A stretch of DNA of 64,000 bases from Nonomuraea guangzhouensis (GTDB lineage Bacteria > Actinomycetota > Actinomycetes > Streptosporangiales > Streptosporangiaceae), in NCBI RefSeq assembly GCF_019396345.1, contig NZ_JAHKRM010000028.1:69498-133497 (forward strand), read 5' to 3'. The notes under the pieces were generated by a model that saw only the letters and a program-made list of their open reading frames with translations, did not search any database and had not been told where the DNA came from. Position 1 is the stretch's first letter. The number at the start of each line of letters is the position of its first letter. Below, in pieces: positions 7,877-16,710 of the stretch. A program made the position numbers and the translations under genes.

Positions 7877-8542
7877 GTGACGCATCTTCTGCACCTGGAC
7901 GCCAGCGGACGCGGCGACTCCTTCTCGCGCAGGCTCGGCAGGACCTTCGTGACCGACTGGCGGGCCGCCCATCCCGAGGGGATCTACACCTACCGCGACC
8001 TGGTGACGGACCCGGTGCCGCCCATCGACGAGGACCGCGTCCGGCTCGCCACCCAGTCATCCGTGAACGGGGTGCGCGACATCGAGGCCATGGACGAGGT
8101 CGCCGCCGGCGCCCCCGAGCTGGCCAGCAGCTGGGCGGCCACCCGCCCGCTGGTGGAGCAGCTGCTCGCGGCCGACGTCCTGCTCCTGGGCGTACCTATG
8201 TACAACTTCACGGTGCCCGCCGCGCTCAAGGCCTGGATCGACCGCGTGACCCTGCCCTGGCTGCCGCTCAAGGGAAAGTCGGCCGTGGTGCTCAGCGCGC
8301 GCGGCGGGGGCTACGGGCCGGGCACGCCCCGCGAGCGGTTCGACTTCCAGGAGCCCTACCTGCGCGCCTACTTCTCCGTGCTCGGGTTGGACGACGTGGA
8401 GTTCGTCCATACCGAGCTCACCCACGCCACGGTCATGCCTTTCCTCGCACAGTTCCGCGAGCAGCACGAGGCCTCCCACAAAGCTGCGCTCGACGCGGTG
8501 CGCACCCTGGCGACCCGGGTGCGCGCCGAGACACCGTCCTGA
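7877..8542 (+). CDS. FMN-dependent NAD(P)H quinone/azo oxidoreductase (AzoR family)
   Basis: A 221-residue flavodoxin-like protein. The N-terminal HLDASGRGDSFSRRL forms the FMN phosphate loop, and VPMYNFTVPAALKAWIDRV is the AzoR signature in which Tyr-Asn-Phe contacts the flavin. Members reduce quinones and azo compounds by two electrons using NAD(P)H, a detoxification role in the cytoplasm. The GTG start at 7877 has TGAGG eight bases upstream and is set by the conserved N-terminal strand. Its own promoter and the divergent MarR gene suggest electrophile-inducible control. The SDR gene 36 bases downstream may be cotranscribed. Confidence 0.9.
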   Translation: MTHLLHLDASGRGDSFSRRLGRTFVTDWRAAHPEGIYTYRDLVTDPVPPIDEDRVRLATQSSVNGVRDIEAMDEVAAGAPELASSWAATRPLVEQLLAADVLLLGVPMYNFTVPAALKAWIDRVTLPWLPLKGKSAVVLSARGGGYGPGTPRERFDFQEPYLRAYFSVLGLDDVEFVHTELTHATVMPFLAQFREQHEASHKAALDAVRTLATRVRAETPS

Positions 8543-8578
8543 CCCTCCATCCGATCAGCGAAGACGAAGAGGACAACC

Positions 8579-9367
8579 ATGAACACGGATCTCACCGGCC
8601 GCGTGGTCCTGATCACCGGCGCGTCGACCGGGATCGGCGCCGCGACCGCCCGCGCCTACGGGCGCGAAGGCGCCCGGGTGGCGATCACCTATCGCGACCA
8701 CCGGGACAGCGCGGAGAAGGTGGCCGCCGATGTCGAGGCCGCCGGCGGGCAGGCGTACGTCGTCCGGCTCGACCTTGAGGACCTGACGACCGTCGACCAC
8801 GCCGTCGCGAGCGTCGTCGAACGCTGGGGCGGGATCGACGTCCTCGTCGCCAACGCCGTGCGCTGGGGCGGCGACGGTCCGCCCGACCCGAGCCTGCGGT
8901 TCGAGGACGTGTCACTGCAGGAGTGGGACGCGATGATCAGCGCCAACCTGATCGGGACGGCGGCCTCGGTCCGCGCCGTCCTGCCGAGCATGCGCGCCAG
9001 GGGCTGGGGCCGCATCGTGCTGATCTCCTCGAGCGTCGCGGAAGAGGGCCTGCCCGGGCCCGGCCCCTATGGGACCGCCAAATCCGGCCTGTACGGCCTC
9101 GCCCGCAGCCTGGCCTGGAACGGCGGCCGGGACGGGATCCTGGTCAACGTCGTGGCACCCGGCTTCACCCTCACCGACAGCCGCCCCGACATCCCGGCGT
9201 TCGTCACCGACGCCCTCGCCGCCGCCACCCCCACGCACCGGCTCTCCCACTCCGACGACGTGGCCAACCTCATCGTCTTCCTGGGCTCGGGAGCCAACGG
9301 CAACCTCACCGGTGAGGTGATCCGGGACGGCTCCGCCGCCGCCCGCGCACCGCATATCGGCGGATAG
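8579..9367 (+). CDS. Short-chain dehydrogenase/reductase
   Basis: A 262-residue SDR. ITGASTGIGAATARAYG is the glycine-rich cofactor loop, NAVRWGG replaces the usual NNAG, and YGTAKSGLYGLARSLAW holds the catalytic Tyr and Lys. The C-terminus (GEVIRDGSAAARAPHIGG) is unlike the FabG WxGG ending. GAAGAGGA lies at the right distance from the ATG. It follows the azoreductase gene in the same direction and precedes a strong terminator, so these two genes probably form the MarR-controlled unit. Substrate unknown. Confidence 0.85.
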   Translation: MNTDLTGRVVLITGASTGIGAATARAYGREGARVAITYRDHRDSAEKVAADVEAAGGQAYVVRLDLEDLTTVDHAVASVVERWGGIDVLVANAVRWGGDGPPDPSLRFEDVSLQEWDAMISANLIGTAASVRAVLPSMRARGWGRIVLISSSVAEEGLPGPGPYGTAKSGLYGLARSLAWNGGRDGILVNVVAPGFTLTDSRPDIPAFVTDALAAATPTHRLSHSDDVANLIVFLGSGANGNLTGEVIRDGSAAARAPHIGG

Positions 9368-9377
9368 CAGGCCGAAC

Positions 9378-9413
9378 CCCGCTTCCCGTCCGACCATGCG
9401 AGCGGGAAGCGGG
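9378..9413 (+). terminator. Strong hairpin after azoreductase-SDR unit
   Basis: CCCGCTTCCCG (9378-9388) pairs perfectly over 11 bp with CGGGAAGCGGG (9403-9413). There is no T-run, as is common for actinomycete terminators. Confidence 0.7.
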
Positions 9414-9517
9414 CATGCCGGCTCCTTCAGTGGAGAGGTCGCTGATTTGCCCCATCTTGGCGGTGCATGACCGTTTATCAGCAGAAGTTTGACCGATCGC
9501 TTCATATCCTCAATGGA

Positions 9518-10591
9518 ATGGAGAAGCTGACAAGGATCGCAGGGTCGGTTGCGCTCACCGCCCTCGCCTTGGCTGCCTCCGCCGCTGCCGGCCTGGGCGG
9601 CACCGCGATATTGACCCGCGACGACGTGCCGCAGAGCCCGCCGATCACGGCGTCCATCTCCGGCTCGGGCTCGAGCGCGCAGCAGGGCGCGATGGACGCC
9701 TGGCGTGCCGAGTTCCACTGGATCCACCCCGACCTGCGGGTGGACTACCGGGCCAACGGGTCCGGGGCCGGCATCCGCGACTTCATCGCGGGCGCCACGG
9801 CGTTCGCCGGCTCAGATGTCGCGATGCAACCCCACGAACAGGCACTGGCCGACAGGCGCTGCGGCAGCCGCGCGGTGCATCTGCCCATGGTGGTCGGCCC
9901 GATCGCGCTGGCCTACAACCTGCCGTCCACGCCGGAGCTGAGGCTCTCGCCCACCACCCTGACCGGCATCTTCAGCGGGCGGATCACCCGCTGGGACGAC
10001 TCGGAGATCGCCGCCGACAACCGTGGCGGTCGCCTGCCGAACACCGCCATCCGGCTCTTCCACCGCTCCGACGAGTCGGGCACGACCCACAACTTCACCA
10101 CCTATCTCAAGGCGGCGGGCCGCTGGCCGTACCAGCCGTCCAGGAAGTGGGCCGGTCCCGGGCAGGGGGTCGCCGGCTCCTCCGGAATCACCGAGGCCGT
10201 CCAGCGCACCACGGGTGCCATCGGGTACGTGGAGTACGGGTTCGCCAGCAATGCCGGCCTGCGCACCGCCAAGGTACGCAACGCCGCCGGCCAGTTCGTC
10301 ACGCTCTCGCCCCAGGGTGCCACCAATGCCCTGGAAGGCGCCCGGATCGTCGGCGAGAATGATGATCTGGTGGTTAAGTTCGACTATCTGACGAAAAGCA
10401 AGGATGTCTACCCCATCATCCTGATCACCTATGAGATCGTCTGCTCCAAGAGCTCCGACCCGCTGGTGCGCACCTTCCTGCGGTACACCGCGGGCGACAG
10501 CGGCCAGTCCTACCTCTCCCTGTACGGCTACGCCCCGCTGCCGCGCGATCTCCTCGCCAAGGTACGTGCCCTGCTCGGCGTCCCGAGCTGA
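9518..10591 (+). CDS. PstS-like periplasmic phosphate-binding protein
   Basis: This ~357-residue exported protein has an N-terminal signal segment (KLTRIAGSVALTALALAASAAA). The binding fold shows PstS motifs: ISGSGSSAQQGAMDAW, RANGSGAGIRDFIAG, SPTTLTGIFSGRITRWDD and RSDESGTTHNFTTYL. PstS binds phosphate outside the membrane for PstCAB, but no pstC, pstA or pstB follows, and the signal lacks a lipobox Cys. It may therefore be a stand-alone or cell-wall phosphate binder (inference). The ATG at 9518 starts a normal signal peptide; an upstream in-frame ATG at 9467 would add 17 residues. Confidence 0.85.
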   Translation: MEKLTRIAGSVALTALALAASAAAGLGGTAILTRDDVPQSPPITASISGSGSSAQQGAMDAWRAEFHWIHPDLRVDYRANGSGAGIRDFIAGATAFAGSDVAMQPHEQALADRRCGSRAVHLPMVVGPIALAYNLPSTPELRLSPTTLTGIFSGRITRWDDSEIAADNRGGRLPNTAIRLFHRSDESGTTHNFTTYLKAAGRWPYQPSRKWAGPGQGVAGSSGITEAVQRTTGAIGYVEYGFASNAGLRTAKVRNAAGQFVTLSPQGATNALEGARIVGENDDLVVKFDYLTKSKDVYPIILITYEIVCSKSSDPLVRTFLRYTAGDSGQSYLSLYGYAPLPRDLLAKVRALLGVPS

Positions 10592-10638
10592 GTGAACGCC
10601 ACGCCAGAGATACCCGTCCAAGCGAAGGGACGCCGACG

Positions 10639-11028
10639 ATGCGGACGACCGGTCCTGAAACGATCATCGCCTCCCATGCCAAGCCGGGTGAGTCCGTACG
10701 GACGGCGTTCACCGCCTACGTCAACGCCGGACTACGACGACGCGTCATAGGTGCGACCGACCGCAGACTGATCGTGGTCCGCAGCGGCTATTTCTCCTTG
10801 TCCGACAAGGGACTGTTATGGGCGGACCCCATCGACCAGGTAGCCCTGTACGGCTCCTACACCGTGTGGCGCAATTCCGGCCTCAACACCGGCAACGCCT
10901 ACGTCCGCATCCGGCGCGCGGACGGCAGCACGGTGACCTTCAACCCACGCGACAGCTTCATCGGCCAGACCGGCTCGGCCGAGGCCAACATCAAGAAGTT
11001 GTTCGCCCTGATCTCCGGCCGGGTCTGA
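10639..11028 (+). CDS. Small PH-like domain protein of unknown function
   Basis: A 129-residue soluble protein. The order (short helix, YVNAGLRRRVIGATDRRLIVVRSG, a strand-rich middle with ALYGSYTVWRNSG, and a C-terminal helix ending ANIKKLFALISG) resembles bacterial PH/YokE-like domains. Function unknown. AAGGGA eight bases before the ATG supports the start. Its last 38 bases overlap the 3' end of the convergent DUF4235 gene. Confidence 0.7.
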   Translation: MRTTGPETIIASHAKPGESVRTAFTAYVNAGLRRRVIGATDRRLIVVRSGYFSLSDKGLLWADPIDQVALYGSYTVWRNSGLNTGNAYVRIRRADGSTVTFNPRDSFIGQTGSAEANIKKLFALISGRV

Positions 11029-11317
11029 GCGAGCGGGTTCGCGTCGCGTCGCGCCGGTCGTCGGCCGGCCAGCGGCCGGTCACCTTGCGGACGCCGTGTG
11101 CGCCGGCACGTTGAACGGCCGCTTTCACCAGGCCGAAGACGGCGCCCTGCAACATGGCGGACACCAGCACCTCCTGCCAGGTGTAGTCCGGGTCGTCGGC
11201 GTCAGGAGGCTCATCCTCCCACGCGATGATCTTCCACACCTGCTTGAACAGCATGCCGGCGATCAGCCCGCCCAGCATGCCGAACAGCAGCGGCAGTGGT
11301 TTGTACAGCAGGGTCAT
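10991..11317 (-). CDS. DUF4235 family small membrane protein
   Basis: A 108-residue protein with an N-terminal membrane segment (LLYKPLPLLFGMLGGLIAGMLF), a charged stretch rich in Asp/Glu/Pro, then WQEVLVSAMLQGAVFGLVKAAVQRAG, followed by an Arg-rich tail. This is the usual layout of DUF4235, an actinomycete family of unknown role often found near stress genes. The ATG at 11317 has GAGG four bases upstream, while the GTG just before it is too close. It overlaps convergently with the PH-like gene. Confidence 0.8.
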   Translation of the reverse strand: MTLLYKPLPLLFGMLGGLIAGMLFKQVWKIIAWEDEPPDADDPDYTWQEVLVSAMLQGAVFGLVKAAVQRAGAHGVRKVTGRWPADDRRDATRTRSLRPGRRSGRTTS

Positions 11318-11466
11318 CACACCTCATCCCGTTTCTGCCTACCCTGCCCCGCAAAACCCGCAGCATGTACCCGCGACATTGATGAGATGCACTCATGTTT
11401 GGGTCTTGTTGCCGGGACCTAGGCGGCGGATGCTGACGGCAGGCCCCCCAGCCGTGCGAGGTGTCC

Positions 11467-13038
11467 ATGATGCGCCGCCGATCCATCGCCGTCGTCCTCC
11501 TCCTGCTGACCGCCTCGCTGATCTCTCCGGGGGGCAGATCGGCAGCGGCATCCGATGTTCGCGGCTTCGTCGACGCGCACAGTCACCTGTTCTCGTACGA
11601 GGCGTTCGGCGGCATGCTGCTGTGCGGCAAGCCGTTCGACCCCGCCGGCATCGCCCAGGCCCTGACGGACTGCCCTGATCACTACCCCCACGGCGAACTG
11701 GCCTGGTTCGAGAACTTCACCCGGACCGGCTCCCCCACCGGCACCCACGACCCGGTGGGCTGGCCCACGTTCCGCGACTGGCCGGCGCACGACTCGCTGA
11801 CCCACCAGCAGGCGTACTACACGTGGGTGGAGCGGGCCTGGCGCGGCGGGCTCCGGATCATGGTCAACGACCTGGTGGCCAACCGCCAGCTATGCGCGAT
11901 CTACCCGTTGAGGAAGAACTCCTGCGACGAGATGGCCACGCTCAGGCTGGAGGCGCAGCGGGCCACTGAGCTGCAGGACTACATCGACGCCCAGTACGGC
12001 GGGCCCGGACAGGGCTGGTTCAGGATCGTGCGCGACCCGGCCGAGGCCAGGCGGACGGTCGAGGCGGGCAAGCTCGCCGTTGTCCTGGGCGTCGAGACCT
12101 CCGAGCCGTTCGGCTGCCGCCAGATCCTCGGCATCCCGCAGTGCACCCGGGCGCAGATCGACCGCGGGCTGGACGAGATGCACGCGCTCGGCGTACGGAG
12201 CATGTTCGTCTGCCACAAGTACGACAACGCCCTGTGCGGGGTGCGCTTCGACTCCGGCACCCAGGGCGCCATCGTCAACCTGGGCAACCTGCTCAGCACC
12301 GGCTCCTTCTGGCAGGCGCGTACCTGCACCGGGCCTGAGCACGACAATCCCATCGATCCGGGCGGGGTGCTGCCCGACCAGCTCGCCGGGCTGCTGCCTC
12401 CTGGGGTCTCGCTGCCGGTCTATCCCCCCGCGCCGCACTGCAACACCAAGGGGCTGACCGCCCTGGGCGAGTACATGGTCCAGGGAATGATCCGCCGGGG
12501 CATGCTGGTGGAGGTCGACCACATGAGCGCGAAGGCCGCCGGTCGTACGCTCACCCTCCTCGAAGCGGCCGGCTACCCGGGCGTGATCTCCTCCCACAGC
12601 TGGGCGGATCCGAGCTACTTCGACCGGATCTACGCCCTTGGCGGGATGATCACCCAGTACGGGCACAACGCGCAGGACTTCGTCGCGGAGTGGCGCCGCA
12701 CCCAGCCGCTCAGGCAGGCGCACCAGATCCCCGGCTACGGCTACGGCCTGGACGTCAACGGCCTGGGCAAGCTCCCCGGCCCCCGCGCCGGCAACTCCGC
12801 GAACCCGGTGACGTACCCCTTCACGTCCTTCGACGGGAGCGTGACCCTGGACCGGCTGCGCACCGGCGACCGGGTCTGGGACGTCAACACGGACGGCGTC
12901 GCCAACTACGGCCTGGTGCCCGACTGGATCGAGGACATGCGGATCCTCGCCGGTCCGGACATCGTCCGCGACCTGGCCGCGGGCGCCGAGTCCTACCTGC
13001 GTACGTGGGCGGCCGCCACCGCCCGGCGCGCCCCATAG
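11467..13038 (+). CDS. Secreted membrane dipeptidase-like metallohydrolase
   Basis: A ~523-residue exported protein with an Arg-rich N-terminus and hydrophobic signal (MMRRRSIAVVLLLLTASL). Metal-ligand motifs of the peptidase M19/amidohydrolase barrel are present: DAHSHL (His-x-His) right after the signal, LGVET in the middle, VEVDHMSAK and ISSHSW. It is clearly longer than ordinary M19 dipeptidases because of insertions with several Cys. Such enzymes cleave dipeptides or D-amino-acid conjugates outside the cell; the true substrate is unknown. GAGG five bases before the ATG at 11467 decides the start over the GTG at 11461. Confidence 0.75.
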   Translation: MMRRRSIAVVLLLLTASLISPGGRSAAASDVRGFVDAHSHLFSYEAFGGMLLCGKPFDPAGIAQALTDCPDHYPHGELAWFENFTRTGSPTGTHDPVGWPTFRDWPAHDSLTHQQAYYTWVERAWRGGLRIMVNDLVANRQLCAIYPLRKNSCDEMATLRLEAQRATELQDYIDAQYGGPGQGWFRIVRDPAEARRTVEAGKLAVVLGVETSEPFGCRQILGIPQCTRAQIDRGLDEMHALGVRSMFVCHKYDNALCGVRFDSGTQGAIVNLGNLLSTGSFWQARTCTGPEHDNPIDPGGVLPDQLAGLLPPGVSLPVYPPAPHCNTKGLTALGEYMVQGMIRRGMLVEVDHMSAKAAGRTLTLLEAAGYPGVISSHSWADPSYFDRIYALGGMITQYGHNAQDFVAEWRRTQPLRQAHQIPGYGYGLDVNGLGKLPGPRAGNSANPVTYPFTSFDGSVTLDRLRTGDRVWDVNTDGVANYGLVPDWIEDMRILAGPDIVRDLAAGAESYLRTWAAATARRAP

Positions 13039-13089
13039 CCGCACGCCGCCCGGCATCGAGGACTCTGCCAGGCGGACCAGGAGGTCGCG

Positions 13090-13287
13090 CGGTTCCTGCC
13101 GTGGGAGGCGAGAATCCCGTATGCCCCGGGACCTCGGGCTCTGCTGCCCGGGATCGGGGACGGCGACCGTGAGAGCGGCAACGACACAGTCACGTCCGCA
13201 GGAGACACCCCATGGACATCCGCACCGCCTCCCGCGTCGCAGGCGCAGTCTCGCTGATCATCGGATCGTTGGCCATCGCCATCCCGA
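13090..13287 (+). repeat. Duplicated leader, copy A (intact)
   Basis: This stretch covers ~120 bases of leader and the first ~25 codons of the gene at 13212. It recurs at 16900-17089 with about 90 percent identity and one ~8-base gap. The shared block includes GCAGGAGACACCCC, the ribosome site before the start codon. It is the parent-like copy because its reading frame is intact. Confidence 0.85.
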
Positions 13288-13898
13288 TCGAGATCACCGA
13301 CGAGGACGCCCCGATCGCGGCCCAGCTCCAGGACTACGCGCAGCACCCCGCTCTCGCGATGCTGTCGAACCTCGTCCTCCTTCCCGTGATCTTGATGGTC
13401 CCCGCGGTGATCTATGCCGCCCGGCTGGCCCGCCGCGGTGCGCCGCGCCTGGCCTTCGTCGGTGGTGGGCTGTCGGCGCTCGGCTGGATCGCCGGCGCCA
13501 TGAGCATCGGCGCGGGACAGATCGCGCTCTACCAGGGCTCCCAGCTCGCCGACCAGGCAGGCGCGGCGGCGCTGATCGACAGGATGAACGGCGATCCGGT
13601 GTACGGCACGCTCGTGGGCGCCTTCGTCCTCGGGCACGCGATCGGCATGATCGTTCTCGGCGTCGGGCTGTGGCGCTCGCGAGCGGTCGCGCCCTGGGCC
13701 GCCGCGTTGTTCGTCGCTTACCCGGTCGGGCACGTCGTCGGGCACGCGATCAGCCCGGTCGTCGACACGGTCTCCGGCGTGTTCCTGCTGGTCAGCGCCG
13801 TGGCCGTGGCAGCCGCAGTCCTGCGTACGCCGAACGAGCAGTGGGACCTGCCGGCGGGCAAGGCCGCGGCCGAGCCCGTGGCGGCCCAGACCCCGTGA
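13212..13898 (+). CDS. Membrane protein preceding a two-component system
   Basis: A 228-residue protein with about six membrane segments (starts near residues 10, 48, 80, 130, 160 and 180) and a short polar C-terminus. I do not recognise the family; it resembles small actinomycete integral proteins of the DUF4386/DoxX sort in layout only. AGGAG lies eight bases before the ATG. The next gene, a histidine kinase, may start at a GTG overlapping this stop (GTGA), so the three genes probably form one operon and this protein could be an input partner or target. Its leader has been duplicated downstream. Confidence 0.8.
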   Translation: MDIRTASRVAGAVSLIIGSLAIAIPIEITDEDAPIAAQLQDYAQHPALAMLSNLVLLPVILMVPAVIYAARLARRGAPRLAFVGGGLSALGWIAGAMSIGAGQIALYQGSQLADQAGAAALIDRMNGDPVYGTLVGAFVLGHAIGMIVLGVGLWRSRAVAPWAAALFVAYPVGHVVGHAISPVVDTVSGVFLLVSAVAVAAAVLRTPNEQWDLPAGKAAAEPVAAQTP

Positions 13899-13954
13899 TC
13901 TCCGACCCGGATGCGACTTCCCCGCGACCCGCCGTTGGCCCACAATCGACGCTG

Positions 13955-15916
13955 ATGGCTTCCAAGCTCAGACCCGTCGTATCGGTCATGGTGACGCTGG
14001 CCGTGCTCTTCGCTGCCGCCGGCGCGGCTCTGATCGGCACCGGCCGGCTGAGCTGGCTGTCGATCCTGATCTCGGTAACCGCGGTGGTGTACCTGGCGGT
14101 CGCCTTCGTCGCCGCGGCGATCCTGCGCACGCGGCCGCGCAGCCGTACCGGCTGGATCTTCCTCGTCTCGGGTACGGCGGCGCCGGTCGCGGCCGCGCTC
14201 ACCGCCGCCGCCGACATCGGGGCGCACACCGGCAGGATCGACGCCGCCTCCTGGATCTACGTAGTGCAGACCCCGTTCAGCCTGCTCAGCGTCCCGGTGA
14301 TGGCGACCTTCGGGATCCTGCTCTTCCCCGACCGCCGCCTGGACACGCGGCGCCGGCGGGTGCTCGGGCTGGTCTTCGCCGTCGATCTGCTCGTGCTACT
14401 GGTGTGGGCGCTGCTCACGCCGGACCCGGTGGCGGTGGCGGGGCTCTACAACCCCATCGCGGTGCCGGGCGCCGACGGGCTGGTGATCAGCATCCTGCTC
14501 TTCGGGCCGCTCAGCCTGCTGGCCTGCGTCTCGCTGTGGCGCTTCGCCCGGCGCGACACCGGCCCGTACGCACCCGCCCTGCGTACAGCGGCGCGGGTGT
14601 CGTTCGTCGTCCCCGCCTCCTACTTCGCGTGCGTGATCGCGGGATTCACCTCCGGAGACACGGCGCCCATCGCGGTCCTGGAGAACTGCGCGGCGATCGC
14701 GGTCGGAGCCGCGGCGTGGATCGGCATCGCCAGGCACGGGCTGTTCGACACCCGGGCGGTGCTCAACCGGGCGCTGGTGTACGGGTTCCTGAGCCTGGCG
14801 CTCGTCGCGGTCTACCTCGTCGCGGTCGTCTCGCTCGGCCTGGTCTTCGGCGGGCTGGTGCCGCAGGTCGTCGCCGCGGTCATGGCCGCCCTGGCCGTGC
14901 TGCCGCTGCGCGACCTGGTGCAACGCCGGATCAACCAGCTCGTCTACGGGCTCCGGGACGATCCGGCCGCCGCGTTCGCCCGGCTCGGCGACCGGCTGGA
15001 CGCGGCCGGTGCGCCCGAGGACATCCTCCCGGCCGCCGTCCGTACGGTCGCCGAGGCCCTTCGCCTGCCGTACGTCGCGATCGAGGCGGGCGGCGAGGTG
15101 CTGTGCCGTCACGGCCGCGCGCTTCCCGGCCAGACGCAGGCGCTGCCGCTGCCTTTCGCCGGCGAGACGATCGGCCACCTGATGCTGCAGACCCGCAGCG
15201 GCGGCGACTTCTCGGCCGACGAGCGGCGGCTGCTGGCGGACCTGACCAAGCAGGTGGCCGTGGCGGCCCGCGCGGTCGTGCTGACCCAGGCGCTGCAGTC
15301 CTCGCGGCAGCGCCTGGTGACGACGCGCGAAGAGGAGAGGCGGCGGCTGCGCCGCGACCTGCACGACGGGCTCGGCCCCACGCTCGCCGGCATCGCCCTG
15401 GGCATCGACACAGTACGCCGGGCGACCCCGCCGGACGGGTCTCTCGCGGAGCTGCTGACCAGGCTCCGCGAAGCCACCGAATCGGCGGTCGACGACATCC
15501 GCCGCCTCGTCTACGACCTGCGGCCGCCGATCCTCGACGAGCTGGGCCTGGCCGGGGCCGTACGGGAACAGGCGGTACGGCTGGGTGTGGCGAGCATCGA
15601 CGTTCCCGAGGCGCTCCCGTCGCTGCCCGCCGCGGTGGAGGTGGCGGCCTACCGCATCGCCGTCGAGGCCCTGACCAACGCGGTGCGCCACGCGCCGGGA
15701 ACACCCGTGTCGGTCCAGCTCGCGGTGAACAGCCGCCTGGAGCTGTCGATCGCCGACGGCGGCGCCGGCCTGCCGGACGGATACCGCGCGGGCGTCGGCC
15801 TGAACTCCATGCGGGAGCGGGCCGCGGAGCTCGGCGGCGTGTGCGTGGTGCGCCGGCGTGACCCGTGCGGGACGCTCGTGCGCGCAGAGTTCCCGCTGTT
15901 CGAGGAGGCGCTGTGA
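13955..15916 (+). CDS. Membrane sensor histidine kinase (NarL/LuxR-type, HisKA_3)
   Basis: A 653-residue sensor. The N-terminal ~310 residues hold about eight hydrophobic segments, then comes a GAF-like region (~350-450). The dimerisation helix REEERRRLRRDLHDGLGP has the phosphoacceptor His470, and an ATPase domain contains a degenerate N-box (EALTNAVRHAPG) and DGGAGLPDG. It would phosphorylate the response regulator encoded by the next gene, which overlaps by four bases. ATG at 13955 begins the first membrane helix; an in-frame GTG at 13895 overlapping the previous stop would add 20 residues and is a real alternative. Confidence 0.9.
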   Translation: MASKLRPVVSVMVTLAVLFAAAGAALIGTGRLSWLSILISVTAVVYLAVAFVAAAILRTRPRSRTGWIFLVSGTAAPVAAALTAAADIGAHTGRIDAASWIYVVQTPFSLLSVPVMATFGILLFPDRRLDTRRRRVLGLVFAVDLLVLLVWALLTPDPVAVAGLYNPIAVPGADGLVISILLFGPLSLLACVSLWRFARRDTGPYAPALRTAARVSFVVPASYFACVIAGFTSGDTAPIAVLENCAAIAVGAAAWIGIARHGLFDTRAVLNRALVYGFLSLALVAVYLVAVVSLGLVFGGLVPQVVAAVMAALAVLPLRDLVQRRINQLVYGLRDDPAAAFARLGDRLDAAGAPEDILPAAVRTVAEALRLPYVAIEAGGEVLCRHGRALPGQTQALPLPFAGETIGHLMLQTRSGGDFSADERRLLADLTKQVAVAARAVVLTQALQSSRQRLVTTREEERRRLRRDLHDGLGPTLAGIALGIDTVRRATPPDGSLAELLTRLREATESAVDDIRRLVYDLRPPILDELGLAGAVREQAVRLGVASIDVPEALPSLPAAVEVAAYRIAVEALTNAVRHAPGTPVSVQLAVNSRLELSIADGGAGLPDGYRAGVGLNSMRERAAELGGVCVVRRRDPCGTLVRAEFPLFEEAL

Positions 15917-16578
15917 CGGTACGAGTCGTCGTGGCCGATGACCATCCGCTGTTCCGGGAGGGGCTGCGGTCCCTCATCTGCGACGCGGCCGAGACCGAGC
16001 TGGCCGGGGTGGCCGCCGATGGCAACGACGCCGTCGCCGTCACGCTCGAGCAGCGCCCCGACGTGGTCGTCATGGACCTGCGGATGCCGGGTCTCAACGG
16101 CGTCGACGCGACCCGCAGGATCGTCGCCGCGCTGCCCGACGTCGCCGTGCTGGTGCTGACAATGGTGGAGGAGGACGCCTCGATCTTCGCGGCGATGCGC
16201 GCCGGCGCCCGGGGTTACGTCCTCAAGGGCGCCGAACCCGAGACCATCCTGCGCTCGATCCTCGTGGTCGCGGCGGGAGAGGTGATCTTCGGTTCCGCGG
16301 TCGCGGCGCGCCTGACCCAGTTCTTCGCGGTCGGCGCCGACGCCACCGTGACGCCCTTCCCCAACCTCACCGGCCGCGAGCGCGACATCCTCGCGCTCAT
16401 GGCGACGGGCGCGAACAACAGGACGATCGCGCTGCGCATCGGGGTGACCGAGAAGACCGTGCGCAACAACGTGTCGAACATCTTCGCCAAGCTGCACGTC
16501 GCGGACCGGGCGGCGGCCGTGGCGCGGGCGCGTGACGCCGGGCTGGGTTCGGTGCCACAGGACCGGCCTGGAAGGTGA
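15913..16578 (+). CDS. LuxR/NarL-family response regulator
   Basis: A 221-residue regulator. The receiver domain (1-120) carries the acidic pair in VVADDHPLF, the phosphorylation site Asp55 (VVMDLRMPG), the conserved Thr in VLTMVEED and the Lys in YVLKGA. The C-terminal LuxR helix-turn-helix (from about residue 150) reads LTGRERDILALMATGANNRTIALRIGVTEKTVRNNVSNI. GTG at 15913 overlaps the kinase stop codon and has GGAGG four bases upstream. Cognate to the kinase before it. Its targets could include the duplicated leader sequences on both sides of the operon (inference). Confidence 0.92.
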   Translation: MTVRVVVADDHPLFREGLRSLICDAAETELAGVAADGNDAVAVTLEQRPDVVVMDLRMPGLNGVDATRRIVAALPDVAVLVLTMVEEDASIFAAMRAGARGYVLKGAEPETILRSILVVAAGEVIFGSAVAARLTQFFAVGADATVTPFPNLTGRERDILALMATGANNRTIALRIGVTEKTVRNNVSNIFAKLHVADRAAAVARARDAGLGSVPQDRPGR

Positions 16579-16594
16579 GACGTGGGGCAGCCGC

Positions 16595-16710
16595 GGGCAC
16601 GACCACGCGATCTCCCGGCCGGATGCGGGTGACCTGGCTTCCTACCTCCCCGGCGACGCCGATGGGCTCGTGGCCATGGTGCGCCTGCCGTGCCAGGTGA
16701 CCGCCTTCAT
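16595..16710 (-). pseudogene. Remnant of a zinc-containing alcohol/formaldehyde dehydrogenase gene
   Basis: On the minus strand an ATG at 16710, preceded by GGAGAAGACG, encodes MKAVTWHGRR, the classic start of glutathione-independent formaldehyde-dehydrogenase-like MDR enzymes. That frame stops soon after. In another frame the DNA encodes HEPIGVAGEVGSQ followed by VTRIRPGDRVVVP, the zinc-ligand region that normally lies ~50 residues further on. So ~50 codons are missing and the frame is broken, and nothing of the catalytic or Rossmann domain follows. It is a dead fragment. Confidence 0.75.

Noticed and set aside
12984-13943. A minus-strand gene over the membrane protein at 13212
   Set aside because: Arg/Gly-rich translation without domains; the plus strand has a proper ribosome site and membrane helices.
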